64,000 nt of DNA from Diploptera punctata (GCA_030220185.1 JASPKZ010007286.1:620001-684000); one strand, 5' to 3'; shown: positions 44,600-56,024, counted from the first letter of the stretch. Notes: generated from the sequence alone by a model not told the origin. Numbers and translations: made by a program.

Positions 44600-45360
44600 A
44601 TGGTTACTTGCTATTTTCTCCAGAGAGAAACCTTAGTCTCCAGAATAAGATTTTAGAGAGATGTAATCAATTTAAATATCTTGGATATTATCTCTCTATC
44701 TGGGATGAAAAGAATATCCCTGGAAAAATTACTAGTTATAATAAAAGTTTGGGAATTATAAATCAAGTTATGAAACCATCCCTTGTACAAAAAAACACCA
44801 ATAAAACACTTTGGTTAGACCAGTGTTGACCAATGGTAGTGAAGCATGGACACTAAAAAGACAAGATGAAAGCAGAATAACAGCTTGTGTAATGAGATTC
44901 ATGCGCAGAACAGCGGGTTACACCAGATGGGATCAGAAAAGGAACACCAATATCTTAAAAGAATTGAAGACTACGGCAATTTTGGAATATATTAAACAGT
45001 ACCAACTAAGGTCGAATTTTTTATCACTCACCTCATATTGTTCTTCTTATTTGACTATAAACTAGTTTCGAAACTTGTTTATAGTCAAATAAGAAGAACA
45101 ATATGAGGTGAGTGATAAAAAATTCTACCTTAATGAATATACCTCACAGTGAGAATTCCTAAAATAAGTAGTACCAACTAAATTAGAAACACCATCTTGA
45201 CAGAATGAGTTCAAATCAGATCCCCAAAGCTGTTTATAATTATATACCAAAAGAACAAAGATCTCTGGGCCGTCCTATGAAACGCTGGAGGGAAAATTTT
45301 CTATAGGATCGTAACAGGCCTTGGCCTAATACTTGGAAGGAAGAAGAAGAAGATAAAACC
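44600..45360 (+). mobile_element. Non-LTR 3' fragment with nested PLE hairpin
   Basis: Frames: CNQFKYLGYYLSIWDEKNIP, GSEAWTLKRQDESRITACVM and RFMRRTAGYTRWDQKRNTNI, then the shared 3' end with GAA tail. PLE hairpin 45004-45168 sits inside with duplication GTACCAACTA. Confidence 0.8.
45004..45168. mobile_element. PLE hairpin
   Basis: TTTTTTATCACTCACCTCAT and inverse around GTTTCGAAAC centre; too short to keep a ribozyme core. Exact 10 bp duplication GTACCAACTA. Confidence 0.82.
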
Positions 45361-45835
45361 ATAGTTGAAACCAGTGGGTTATCGATGGTTGCAATTATTA
45401 AGGAGTGAAAAAAGGGGTGTTTCATGGGATCCATCCTAGGTTAGAGTAATTGAATTAGGTTAAATGTGAGTTAGTTAGCTTTTAGGTTTGTTACATTTTA
45501 AATGTGTCTAAATACATAAAAAAAAATATATTGAAACGATAATAATCGATATGTGGTTCAATGGTGGGTTATCGCTGGCTCTATAAACTCTGACACATGC
45601 ACACTGTTGTTCTACAGGACTTTGAAAATATATCAGGTAAATTAAAGTGGAGAATCCCCAAAAAAGTTTTACGAAATTGTCAGAAAATGTTTAAAATAGT
45701 ATGAAATGTTAGTTAAATGGGAAAAGTATGTAGTGCAACAGTGTCTTAAGAATGTTGTATTGCACAGCATTGAGGAAATTATTGTAAAGATCAGTATACT
45801 CAAATTTTAATATATTTAAGCAATGTGAAACATAC

Positions 45836-46057
45836 CTCCATACACCATTGAACTTCTCTATCAGTGGTCAGGGACTGGGTTCTGCTGCTTGCGCAAAACC
45901 CAGATTTGTAGCAAGTTGTTTAACCACAAGCCACAGCCACTTCCTTCCCTGCTGCAGATGAGAACTTTCCCAATACACTCTGACTGTCTTCATTTCCATT
46001 CTGAATTAGTGATGAGAGAGATGCCCACTCAGAGTACATGCCACCACTCTCTGAATC
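45836..46057 (-). CDS. RalGAPB: RalGAPB first coding exon
   Basis: First coding exon of the Ral GTPase-activating protein beta subunit, the non-catalytic partner that, with the alpha subunit, inactivates Ral GTPases in the cytoplasm. The start codon is at 46039-46037; the protein begins MYSEW, as vertebrate RALGAPB does, and ends ...DREVQWCME before a GT donor at 45835-45834. A pyrimidine-rich AG acceptor at 46059-46058, 18 nt upstream of the ATG, suggests a 5'UTR intron. The reading frame is lost after GKEVAVA and regained before LTTDREVQW: one apparent extra T and one apparent missing base, with the out-of-frame stretch reading as a sensible protein (VVKQLATNLGF...). I read these as assembly indels. 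Family assignment comes from remembered similarity across all six exons in order, so it is strong. Confidence 0.9.
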
Positions 46058-47124
46058 CTAAGGAAACAAACTTTCCTAATAAATAGTAAATTCTAATATT
46101 TAGGAGTAAATACAATAGTATGGTCACCGATAGTTTGTCGTTATAGAATAATGTACAACCATCAAAACACATACACTTCATATAACTTGAATTACATTTT
46201 ACAAAACCAAAGAGGTAATGTCAATCCCTACAAAAGGATTTGAAAAATGCTGTATAATTACCTTAAAGTAGTTTATTCTGTTAAATACCCCAAAATTCAT
46301 AGAACGTTATTTTAAATGGTGTGTTATTACTTCTACTTTTAAAACACTTATTCATTCTGCAACTGTCAAACCACACGCTTCATCAAACTCAGAACCGCAA
46401 TTTTTGTATCATAGTGATCATAGAAAATAGCTTACGTAAAGTACAAATGATCATGTTGTTATACCTGCAGAAATGATTTGACTGCTTTGTACATTGTCAC
46501 CAACAGAACGAACTTTATGTGTATGCGTAATATGTTACAATTTTACAGTTCAGTATTAAAAAGTGTTAGAATTTTCTTGCTTGAGTACATATATTTTATT
46601 GCACTCAGAATATACATAATACACATATACATTTTTAGGCTAAGACATAATTTTATAGTACTAAACCTAATTAATATTTTTTGTTAAGTTAATTTACCCC
46701 CATATATTCCAGGTTAATGTATAAAACGTCACAAACTAAAAGTCCCCTATGTCTTTTGATCGCAGGTGATACTAATTGCAACAGAATATATACTTTTAAT
46801 AGTTATAAAAATTAATTATCCATTTCTAGATACATCTTAAAATTATAGATTACATAGGTCACAATGTCAGTAAATACAATGTGAACATTGGCATTAGAAC
46901 TGTAACCATCGACCTTATCTCTGTCAGCGTCATATGTTTTTGTTTAAGTTTATCATTAGTAAAAGTTAACTATTTGTATTGGTTTGTGCACAGAGGAGTG
47001 TTCTGTGGGTTTGTGTACGAAACGTTATTTATTTAATCTGAAATACACTTACATTTCTTAGACGTTAAAGAAATTTTAAGTATAACTGTGCGGTGAAATT
47101 GTGTAAATATTTACAATTTGTCTC
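46058..47124. promoter_or_regulatory. Shared head-to-head promoter interval
   Basis: About 1.1 kb separates the RalGAPB first coding exon (minus) from the RNF8-like start codon (plus). No transposon was recognised in this stretch, unlike all neighbouring introns. No convincing TATA box was identified for either gene. The interval must hold both transcription starts plus a probable 5'UTR exon of RalGAPB, because a splice acceptor lies just upstream of its ATG. Calling it a bidirectional promoter is an inference from gene order only. Confidence 0.55.
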
Positions 47125-47211
47125 ATGATGACAGCTTTAGAACCAGCTGAATTAATTCATTGTAGCAAAAAAGATGCAGATTTTTCCAGGATCTCTATCA
47201 ATAAGTCTGAG
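47125..47211 (+). CDS. RNF8: RNF8-like exon 1 (N-terminus)
   Basis: Exon of 29 codons beginning MMTALEPAELIHCSKKDADF and ending NKSE before a GT donor at 47212. Two ATGs in tandem start the frame. With the next two exons it makes an N-terminal FHA domain; later exons give a long charged coiled coil. FHA plus coiled coil is the RNF8 architecture, an E3 ubiquitin ligase that reads phospho-threonine marks at DNA breaks. CHFR also has an N-terminal FHA but lacks the long coil. The RING domain is not in the window, so RNF8 is a strong inference rather than proof. Confidence 0.8.
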
Positions 47212-47247
47212 GTAATTTATAAATTATGTTAGGCCTATATAAGAGAA

Positions 47248-47362
47248 CACTCTCACTAACCTAGGCTAAACCTAATCTTTTTTCCCCTTGAATTAATTGC
47301 TTGACACTCTCACTAACCTAGGCTAAATCTGATCTTTTTCTCCATTAATTAACTGCTTATAA
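47248..47362 (+). repeat. Two tandem 58 bp copies in RNF8-like intron 1
   Basis: CACTCTCACTAACCTAGGCT occurs twice with similar downstream sequence (TTAATTGCTT / TTAACTGCTT). Confidence 0.7.
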
Positions 47363-48163
47363 AACCTTGGACTTTCCAAACCTTGTGTTTGAGGATTCTA
47401 AGATTAAACAGATTTATGAAGAATTGGTTATTAATTCTACTTTGATGTTCCCTTACTAAGCTTTTACTGTATTCATTATCGTCTAAGCAGATGCTGTGAA
47501 TACCTGTCCTATTTGTAAGATAAAGGTCATGGGATAAAGTTTTATGCTTCGAACATTAGGCCTACTCCTGTATGACAGAGAGAAGTAAATGTTTCAATCT
47601 TTATAGTTACTAGTATAGAGAAATTGGTAATTGTATAGAAAGTACTCTTCTGAACTAGTTAGACCTGGCATGTCACATAGAATCTGTGAGTAGCTAATTT
47701 GTGAGAAACATGTGAACAAAAAACATGAAAGTTGTCAGGTACCAACCTAATATAATATAACCTACCTAATCAAGTTCAGAAGAGTGCTTTCTACACAATT
47801 GCAGATAAATCCTGTTGTAAATAAATATTTTTCAGTTGTTGGTTTCATAGGTCTCGCATAACACATCCCTTATGGCATTCTAGAATCTGAGTTTGATCTT
47901 AGCCAAGGTTTTATAGGTGTGGAAAATTAAGGATATGATTTCCTGTAAAGTGGAATTTCAAAAATCCATTAATACCATGGTACAGATACATAATACACAA
48001 GAAAAAAAAAACTTCACATGTGAAAATTATATCCCTAACAAAATTCTCAAGTGTAGAACCTCATCACTCATATTATGATTAATCTTATACTTTACTTGTT
48101 TTAACCCATTAAGCTACTAATCTATTGCAGCATTCAATATTTGAAATAAATTGTTATTTTCAG

Positions 48164-48274
48164 TTTGTAATTGGACGTTCAAAAAATTCATCTTTCATCA
48201 TACTAAGTGTCCTGGTGTCAAAAACTCAATGTGTTTTCCAAAAGAAGAATGAAAACTGGACTCTTTGTGACAAG
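48164..48274 (+). CDS. RNF8: RNF8-like exon 2 (FHA core)
   Basis: 37 codons, FVIGRSKNSSFIILSVLVSK through NWTLCDK. Acceptor AG at 48162-48163, donor GT at 48275. It holds the FHA phosphate-binding arginine in the GRS turn (residue about 34) and the following strands. The usual S-R-x-H motif reads S-K-T-Q here, so the conserved histidine is replaced by glutamine. Phase 0 on both sides. Confidence 0.88.
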
Positions 48275-48654
48275 GTAAATTTTAAAAAATCTTATACACT
48301 GTAGCCCTATTATATAGGCGTATTGTATTCTTAGGCCTAAGTGGTGTAGGCTAATTAATGTTTTATGAGTTCCATTGTAATGATCGTTATGTATCGGCCA
48401 TACTAAGCATTAGACGTAGGCTCTTTGCAATATTGGCCCGAATATAAGCCATATTTTTTATCCAATTTCTTCTTGTATCTTGTAAGCCCATGTTTTTCCC
48501 CTAACAGAGATTTAGGCGCTCTCCCCCTACAGGAAAGAATTTGAACCATACTAATTTAATCAATTGAGTTGGTGTTTACTTGATGAAAAGTATTTTTTTA
48601 ATTTATTTAATTCATAATAATTTAGTTACACTTGTTTTTGTATAGATGTCATTT

Positions 48655-48945
48655 GAGTGGTCCGTGGTCAGCGTTCCGCCTCATACTGACATCTAGGAAA
48701 CCAAGGTAGTACTAGGACAGGAAAATTCGGTAAATTTTGCTTAGAGGCCTTTTTCATTCAGGCTTAAGGATCTTTTATGAGCCTGAAAATCTTCAGACTC
48801 AGGACCCACGGCTTAAAGTCCTTCCCAGAGGACTTGTCCCTTGGATTTTTCTGCCCTAAAAAATCCATCGGCCCCAGCCGGGTTTGAACCTGCAACCCTC
48901 AGGACCAGACGCAAGGAGCATAAACACTAGTCCACTGTGGCTAGT
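48655..48945 (-). mobile_element. SINE family E
   Basis: tRNA-like head at right (inverse B box near 48883, GGTTTGAACCTGC) and body with CTTCAGACTCAGGACCCACG. In RNF8-like intron 2. Confidence 0.65.
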
Positions 48946-49335
48946 TTTTATCCAATTTACAACTTCAAAAAATCAGGTGCAGCTTATATTTGCTACCTAC
49001 GTTTTTACATACCAAACGCTGTTTAAAAATTATAGTATGCTCATTTGCAGCAATACAAGTTGCATCTTTAAGCGAAACTGGCAGCATTTTATGATGCAGC
49101 AATACAAACTTTTTAAACATAAAATTATGTTTCACCTGTAATTATTGTATCATAAGTTGTTTATTTCAGCTCAGATTCAGTAAGAAGTTAACCCTGTTTT
49201 ATTCTGATATGAGTGATCATTTACAGCAAAAAGCATTATGAAGTAATTTCTTAAGAGCATAGTGATTCTTTGCCAGGAAGAGGACTGGATGAGAACGGAA
49301 CTGATGGTGACTGACTGTCTACTGTTTGGAATTGC

Positions 49336-50490
49336 AGAAATGGGAATATAATGGTACTGTACATCAACTATACGTAGACTTCAAAAAAGCATATGATTCA
49401 ATTAAGAGGGAGAAGTTATATAGTAGCCTGCTGGAGTTCGGAATTCCTAAAAAGTTAGTTAGACTTATACGAATGTGTCTAAATGGCACAAAGAGTAGGG
49501 TGCATCTAGGCAAACAGTTTTCAGACACTTTTCAAATCCAGAATGGGTTGAAGCAAGGAGATGCACTATCTCCTCTACTATTTAATTTTGTACTAGAGCA
49601 TGCCATTAAATCTTTAGAGAATGAGGAAGGCTTACAACTCAATGGTATTAATAAGCTGTTAGTTTATGCTGATGATGTAGTATTATTGGCCGATAGCGAG
49701 AAGATACTAAAGGACAACACGCACACACTATTGAGTAACACTAAGAAATTAGGACTGGAAGTAAATATCAATAAAACTAAATATATGGTCACACGTAGAA
49801 ATTCATTATATAATGGAAATGGACAGCTAATGATAAATGAGGGAAATTTTGAGGAAGTGGCTGAGTTCAAATACCTTAGGAACAATAATCACAAATAGCA
49901 ACAAGATGCACAAAGAAATTAAACATATGCTCAATTCTGGAAATGCGTGCTATTATGCATTGCAGAGACTTTTGATGTCCAAACTCCTTTCAAAAAACAT
50001 TAAACTGAAAATATATAAAACTATTATTCTACCATATTTTATATGGGTGCGAAACATGGACTCTTACTTTAAGGGAGGAAAGGAGATTACAAGTATTTGA
50101 GAATAAAGTACTTCGGAAAATTTTTGGACCAAAGAGAGATGAACAGACAGTTGAATGGAGAAGACTACATAACAATGAACTACATGGTATTTATAGGAAG
50201 CCAGATATAATAATAACAGTCTCGTAGACTGCGATGGGCAGGACATGTGGCATGCATGGGGAATGAAAGATGTGCATGGAAGCTTCTCGTAGGAAAACCA
50301 GAGGGAAAACGCCCAGTTGGTAGATCAAGAATGAGGTGGGAGAATAACGTTAACTATGATTTAAGGGAAGTAGATTATACAGGGAATGATTGGAAAGCAT
50401 AGCTCAGGATAGGGATTATGGAGAGCTTATGTATGTGTGGCCATGAACCTACGGGTTTGATAGTGCCAGTGAGTAAGTAAGTAAGTAGCT
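49336..50490 (+). mobile_element. RTE-like LINE, 5'-truncated
   Basis: Frames read QLYVDFKKAYDSIKREKLYS, GLKQGDALSPLLFNFVLEHA, LLVYADDVVLLADS, then breaks near 49885, 50030 and 50400. Ends AGTGCCAGTGAGTAAGTAAG. Closely similar to 13.6-16.9 kb; sense orientation in the RNF8-like intron 2. Confidence 0.9.
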
Positions 50491-50791
50491 TATATCCAGG
50501 GCAGCTTATTTTCAGGCCAATATGGTACATAATGCAGAAAAAAATAAATTCACAACATATCATAGAAATGAAATTTTGAAGTCAAAATGTAAAACAACGT
50601 ATAATTCATAATTCAAAATATAAAAAAATCAAAATGCATTTTGGGCATTACCTAGAATACCGAGTTGTTAATTATGTCCCAATATAAAGATCTGTACATT
50701 TATTAAGTTATGTAGATAGGAAATAACACTATGAGGTTTTTTAATATTGTTTATTTTTTATTATTTCACTCACCTCATACTTCATAATTCA

Positions 50792-50840
50792 TAGCAGACC
50801 CTGGGTTTCTTCACATATTTTGTGACATTCTCAATGCTGC
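50792..50840 (-). ncRNA. Hammerhead-like motif, U3/A8 core
   Basis: Stem I AGCA/TGCT, core TTGAGAA (50834-50828), stem II TCACA/TGTGA, GAAA 50809-50806, stem III CCCAGGG, cleavage TC. Confidence 0.55.
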
Positions 50841-51226
50841 GTCACGTTCATAACTGACGTCCAACGGCCTTCTATCCTGCAGACTGACCTCCGCGCCATC
50901 TGGTGGCCGACCGAAGAATTTCCAAATCAGTCCTCTTTCTTTATAAACCGGGTATTTCAAAATTCATAGTTGTATTTTCATTCTTGCATATGTAAATTTT
51001 TCCCAAATTGTGAGTTCCTTCGGTACTTAAACAATTGGAAAAACCGAAGGAACTCACAATTTGGGAAAAAATTTACATATGCAAGAATGAAAATACAACT
51101 ATGAATTTTGAAATACCCGGTTATAAAGAAAGAGGACTGATTTGGAAATTCTTCGGTCGGCCACCAGATGGCGCGGAGGTCAGTCTGCAGGATAGAAGGC
51201 CGTTGGACGTCAGTTATGAACGTGAC

Positions 51227-51276
51227 GCAGCATTGAGAATGTCACAAAATATGTGAAGAAACCCAGGGTCTGCTAT
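51227..51276 (+). ncRNA. Hammerhead-like motif, U3/A8 core
   Basis: Stem I AGCA (51229-51232) with TGCT (51271-51274); core TTGAGAA 51233-51239; stem II TCACA/TGTGA; GAAA 51258-51261; stem III CCCAGGG; TC 51269-51270. Confidence 0.55.
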
Positions 51277-51428
51277 GAATTATGAAGTATGAGGTGAGTG
51301 AAATAATAAAAAATAAACAATCTGTACATTTGTTTTTACAAACTTTTTTAGTGTATCGTTATAGTGAATTTTGTTATTATTATATTTTTTATAATTCTTG
51401 AAATTTCTTTTTACAATTCTTGGGAAAG

Positions 51429-51600
51429 AGCTCTTATGGAACCTACATCAATGGAGTGAACATTGAAAAGGAGGACCCAGTACCAGTAACAGATGGTGAT
51501 TTAATTGAATTTGGACCAACTGGAAAATTTAAATATGTATTTCATACAAAAGGCTCCTGCTTTTCACCTCCTACCAAGAAAAAAGATTAAATGAAAATGA
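51429..51600 (+). CDS. RNF8: RNF8-like exon 3 (FHA end) with frame problem
   Basis: Encodes SSYGTYINGVNIEKEDPVPV then TDGDLIEFGPTGKFKYVFHT and KGSCFSPPTKKKD, completing the FHA domain (S-x-G-T-x-I-N-G motif). Acceptor AG at 51427-51428; a consensus GTGAGT donor starts at 51601. As written, TAA follows KKKD before the donor, and exit phase does not fit exon 4. One more A in the A6 run at about 51580 would give KKKRLNEN and the phase needed by exon 4. Either an assembly deletion or a true short FHA-only isoform; I favour the former. Confidence 0.82.
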
Positions 51601-51650
51601 GTGAGTAAATACCTATTATTTTCTATATAAACAGTAATGTGTACTACATT

Positions 51651-51790
51651 CAAAGTTAAAATTGGGAACACACATTATGAGGTTCTTAATTAATAAATTA
51701 ATGAGTCCTTTTAACATCTTACCCTCATATTTTATGTTTTATGAAACATAAAATATGAGGTAAGATGTTAAAATGACTCATTAATTTATG
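51651..51790. mobile_element. PLE hairpin
   Basis: AATGAGTCCTTTTAACATCT and inverse, tight loop at GTTTTATGAAAC. Duplication ATGTGTACTACA on both sides (about 51637 and 51786). Confidence 0.78.
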
Positions 51791-51977
51791 TGTACTACAC
51801 TTCATTCGGCCATAGTTTAGGTTGTAATATAAACGGAAGCACATGGTTAAGTGTGATTTCATTGGCCACTTGACTTGAACTGTTGGTACTTTAAAAACCA
51901 TACCGTTTCCATGTTATGAAGGTTTCCGGCTTATATAGGACGATTTTACATATAAAATAGTTAATATAAAATTATAG

Positions 51978-53350
51978 AATATTCACCTGAAAGGTCCGTC
52001 TCCTCTACACTAATATCCCGATAAACGAAACAGCAAACATAATAAAACAAAAACTAACAGACAGTAAACTTGAAGATAACTATATCATCAGTTAAACAAA
52101 CTAATAACAACAACAATAAAGCAAAATTACTTCCAATTTAACGATGAACTATTTATTCAAGAAGACGGGATCCCGATGGGGAGTCCTACATCTGGAATAA
52201 TGGCAGAAATCTTCCTACAAGAACTGGAAAATAAACATTTTGAGGAACTAATACACAAATTCAACATAAAACTAATAACACGATATGTCGATGATGTACT
52301 AGTAATATATGAAAATGAAAACATAAAAGAAAAAGAAATACTACAAGACTTAAACAACATGCATGAAAAAATCACTTTCACCAAAGAAATAGAAGTTAAT
52401 AACAGCATAAACTACTTAGATTTGTCTATAACCAAAAATCTACACAACAATAAACTAGAAATCGGTATCTACTGGAAACCCACAAACAATGCTCTGGCCA
52501 TAAACAAAAATTCTACACACCCTTTTCAACAGAAAATTAGTACATTTAATAGCTTAGTCAGTAGAATGTTGAAACTCCCATTAAGCAAAGACAATTATAT
52601 CCAAGAACTCAACTACGTTAAGTATATGGCAAAAACCAATGGCTATAATGAAGAATTCATAGATAAGCTCATAAAAACACAAAAAAGGAAGAACAACATA
52701 ACCAACATAACTAAACTAGAAAAAGAATCTGACGACAACAACAAGAAAACATGGATAACACTTACATACACAGGAAAAGAAACGACAAAATTAGCCAATG
52801 CACTAAAGAAAGCCGATAAAAACGTAAAAATAGCATACAGAACCAATAAATTAAACAACATAATAAACAATAACATTGAAGAAAATAACATTTTGAACAG
52901 CAAAGGAGTTTATAAACTGACATGTAAGGACCGCAACAAATTTTTATATAGGAAGGACAAACAGGAGTTTTAACATCAGATTCAAAGAACATTTTCGAGA
53001 CTTCATTCACGCAGAAGGGAAATCAAGCTATGCAAAACACGTTATCCATGAAGGACATCGCATGTTAAATATTGAAAACACCCTAACAGTAATGCACAGA
53101 GAAAATAATCCAGCGAAGATAAACGTACTCGAAGAGATGGAAATCATGAAAGCAGCTCACAACGACAGCCTGATAAACGAAAATGAACCCAATACATGCA
53201 ACCCCCTCTACCAGATCTTCAGTGAAACACCAGTTTTGAATCCTGCCGATGATGGGACAAGTCCCGAAAGCGCTACAGTTAAATGATTAATTAAGTTGAG
53301 GAGACGGATCTTTCAGGTGAATATTCTATAATTTTATATTAATTTTGAAT
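51978..53350 (+). mobile_element. PLE with RT and GIY-YIG domains
   Basis: Frame from about 52010: NIPINETANIIKQKL, then DGIPMGSPTSGIMAEIFLQE, RYVDDVLVIYEN (RT catalytic YVDD), and a C-terminal GIY-YIG domain starting GVYKLTCKDRNKF near 52905. One extra T in a T run at about 52942 breaks the frame; the following frame reads RFKEHFRDFIHAEGKSSYAK. Short inverse ends (GGTCCGTCTCCTC / GAGGAGACGGATC) lie at 51992 and 53298. Confidence 0.88.
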
Positions 53351-53632
53351 AAACCTCAACGGAACACATCATGAATCTTATAAAAGTTGATATAAAATAG
53401 TATCGTTCTGGAGATTTTTTCCGTCTCTACAGGTTTCCATATAAAGGTTCCAGCTAAGACAGGTTTTACTGTATAAGAGTATTTTCTTATTACAATGTGC
53501 CTGTATTAAACTGAAACCTAATATTTTTTAACTTTCAACAAATAATTTTGGTTTTTAACGCATAAAAGAATAAATATTTTTGATTTAATATTTGCAGGAA
53601 GTAACACAATTAATAATTAACGTAATGAATAA

Positions 53633-53945
53633 GTCCACCACTGTGGTCTCGAGGTAGCGTGTTGCCTTGTCACACAGCGGGCCCAGGTTCGATTCCTGGT
53701 CGGCTCCTAGGTGAGGTTTTTTCTCACCTGTAAGACAAATGTCAGGAAGCATAGGTCTCAACAGTCTCTGAAAATCACCTGCCATCATCATCCTTATCAT
53801 TGTCATCATCATCCTTCATGGTGTGGAAATCAACGGGAAGCTACCACACCTATAATTCCCTAGTAAAGCTGCAAAACATAGCATGAAAATGCTATGATTG
53901 CAGTGAAAGACCTGCCCTTGGGCAGAATTGCTATGGATGGATGGA
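53633..53945 (+). mobile_element. SINE family A
   Basis: Copy of 35295-35636 with small deletions. Exact duplication TAATGAATAA at 53623-53632 and 53946-53955. Confidence 0.85.
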
Positions 53946-54248
53946 TAATGAATAATTAAATAAATAAATACTTTTTTAATTTTTAGCATCTAAAATTCTA
54001 TATTCTAATGATGACATTCTTCAGAGTGAATGGAGAAAATGTATTGCTAACATTCACATACTGTCAGAGTTATAATTAAGTTCCACTTGATGTTCAAATG
54101 GGTTATTCATCACTTGTCTACATTGTGAATGGTCAACACTACATTTTTGTAAAGAATTGTCAATGTGAGATTCGAGCATTGGAATGAGAGAGTAATATCC
54201 AAGAATACTGCTCTAAATTTTTTATTTTATAAATATGTAATACTTTAT

Positions 54249-54510
54249 ATTTGAAGAGAAAAATTTTCGCCTAGACCGAGACTCGAACCCGGGGCCCTTG
54301 GCTTTCTGGGCCAAGTGCTCTACCAACTGAGCTGCCGACGTGAGTTGCGATCTAGATGCAAATTTTTCTCTTATATACGTTGTAATTCCCTCGTGCCAAA
54401 TGCTTGAAACCATAGCTTCTATCTTTGCAAATGGCGGCTTCTTAGTTAAGAAGACATTTATTGGGAATTTAACACTACTTTATAAAGCTAGTAATAATAA
54501 AATCGTCAAT
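54249..54510 (-). mobile_element. tRNA-headed SINE, minus copy
   Basis: tRNA-like head 54269-54341 (inverse) and body with GCCATTTGCAAAGATAG. Duplication close to GTAATACTTTAT / GTATTACTTTAT. Confidence 0.72.
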
Positions 54511-54534
54511 GTATTACTTTATTAAGTTCTGTAG

Positions 54535-55695
54535 GTAGGAAATAACACTATGAGGTTTATTTTAATTGTTTACTATTGCAATAGTAAAACAGAAACAATT
54601 AGAAGATGCCATTAAACTGTTAAATATTCAAAATAAAACAATCAAATTTACAATGGAAATAGAAAATAATCATGAAATACCATTTTTAGACCTTAAATTG
54701 ATTAGGAATGAAGAAAAAAAGAAAATAGAATTTGGAATCTACAGAAAAGAAACTCACATCGACAATTATATAAAAGCTACTGGATTTAACCATTTTTCAC
54801 ACAAACAGGCAGTATTTAATAGTTTAACACACAGACTTGTGAATGTCCCCATGAGCAAAGAAAATTACAATAAAGAGAAAGAACACATCATAAAAATTGC
54901 TAAGGATAATGGTTTTCAAAAGAAGATGATACACAAGAAAATAAATAAATTCAAAGAACAAAAAAGTCATCAATGAAAGTACTCTTCAGACAGATAAAAA
55001 TATAGGCAAAAAATTCAAGAAGTTCACATACCATCCTTTGGTATTTGACAAGTTTCAAAAAATTTTCAACAAATTCAACATTAAATTAGCACCGAAAAAT
55101 GATTACAGCTTAGGTAATTTAATAAAAACCAACAAAAATGAAAAGATTGAAGACTGCAAAAAATCGGGAATTTATCAAATTAATTGTAAAGATTGTGAAA
55201 AGATATACATAGGAAAAACAAAAAGGAATCTAAATACAAGATTAAAAGAACACCTCAGAAATGTTAAAAATGGAGAAACAAAAAAATCTGCAATAGCTGC
55301 ACATGCCTGGTCAGAAAAACATAGAATAGAAACCAAAACAAAATTACTTAAACAATTGGAAAAACCGAAGGAACTCACAATTTGGGAAAAAATTTACATA
55401 TGCAGTTTAAAGGAATATGATGAAAATACAACTATGAATTTTGAAATAACCCGGTTATAAAGAAAGAGGACTGATTTGGGAATTCTTCGGGGCAGCCACC
55501 AGATGGCGCAGAGGTCAGTCTACAGGATAGAAGGCCGTTTGGACGTCAGTTGTGAACATGACGCAGCATTGAGAATGTCACAAAAGATGGGAAGAAGAAA
55601 AACCCAGGGTCTGCTGTGAAATATGAGGTGTGAGGAAATAATAAAAAATAAACAATATTTAAAAAACCCTAATAGTGTTATTTCCTATAGACATC
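54535..55695 (+). mobile_element. PLE RT C-terminus and GIY-YIG domain
   Basis: Frame 54566-54976 is the thumb-like region (EIPFLDLKLIRNEEKKKIEF, HFSHKQAVFNSLTHRLVNVP), then 55038-55460 with KSGIYQINCKDCEKIYIGKT and RLKEHLRNVKNG (GIY-YIG), LTIWEKIYICSL. Followed by a U3/A8-type motif near 55563-55616 with damaged stem II, and the end CTAATAGTGTTATTTCC. Confidence 0.85.
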
Positions 55696-55699
55696 ACTT

Positions 55700-56020
55700 A
55701 ATGAATACACATAGTTGATCGCGTAATTTGCTTCCTCGCAAATTTTGCACACCCTAATTTTTAAGGGAATATTTTGAACTTTATTTTTGATCTGGGGATT
55801 TTGTGCACACAAACGATTGTCAAATTATGAGCAAAGTGTTACAGTTTTAAGAAGGTAACAAGGAGACATTGGTAAGGTGTTAGTGACCACCCCTTCGTTT
55901 GTTGAAGTACACCAGACTCAAGTGATGAGGAACAGCCATTATTTGCCATATCAAACTATGTATATGCAATAAGTGGCAAAAGATGTGGAATGGACAATTT
56001 GAAGATGTTATGGTGAACTT
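55700..56020. other. Intron, nothing recognised
   Basis: No element or coding frame recognised. Confidence 0.4.
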
Positions 56021-56024
56021 AAAT

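Larger units (their letters stand above)
50706..51331. mobile_element. PLE inverted dimer, U3/A8 subfamily
   Basis: Arms of about 280 bp. Plus frame 51035-51256: KPKELTIWEKIYICKNENTT, MNFEIPGYKERGLIWKFFGR, PPDGAEVSLQDRRPLDVSYE. Duplication TCTGTACATTT at about 50690 and 51322. Lies just upstream of RNF8-like exon 3. Confidence 0.85.
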
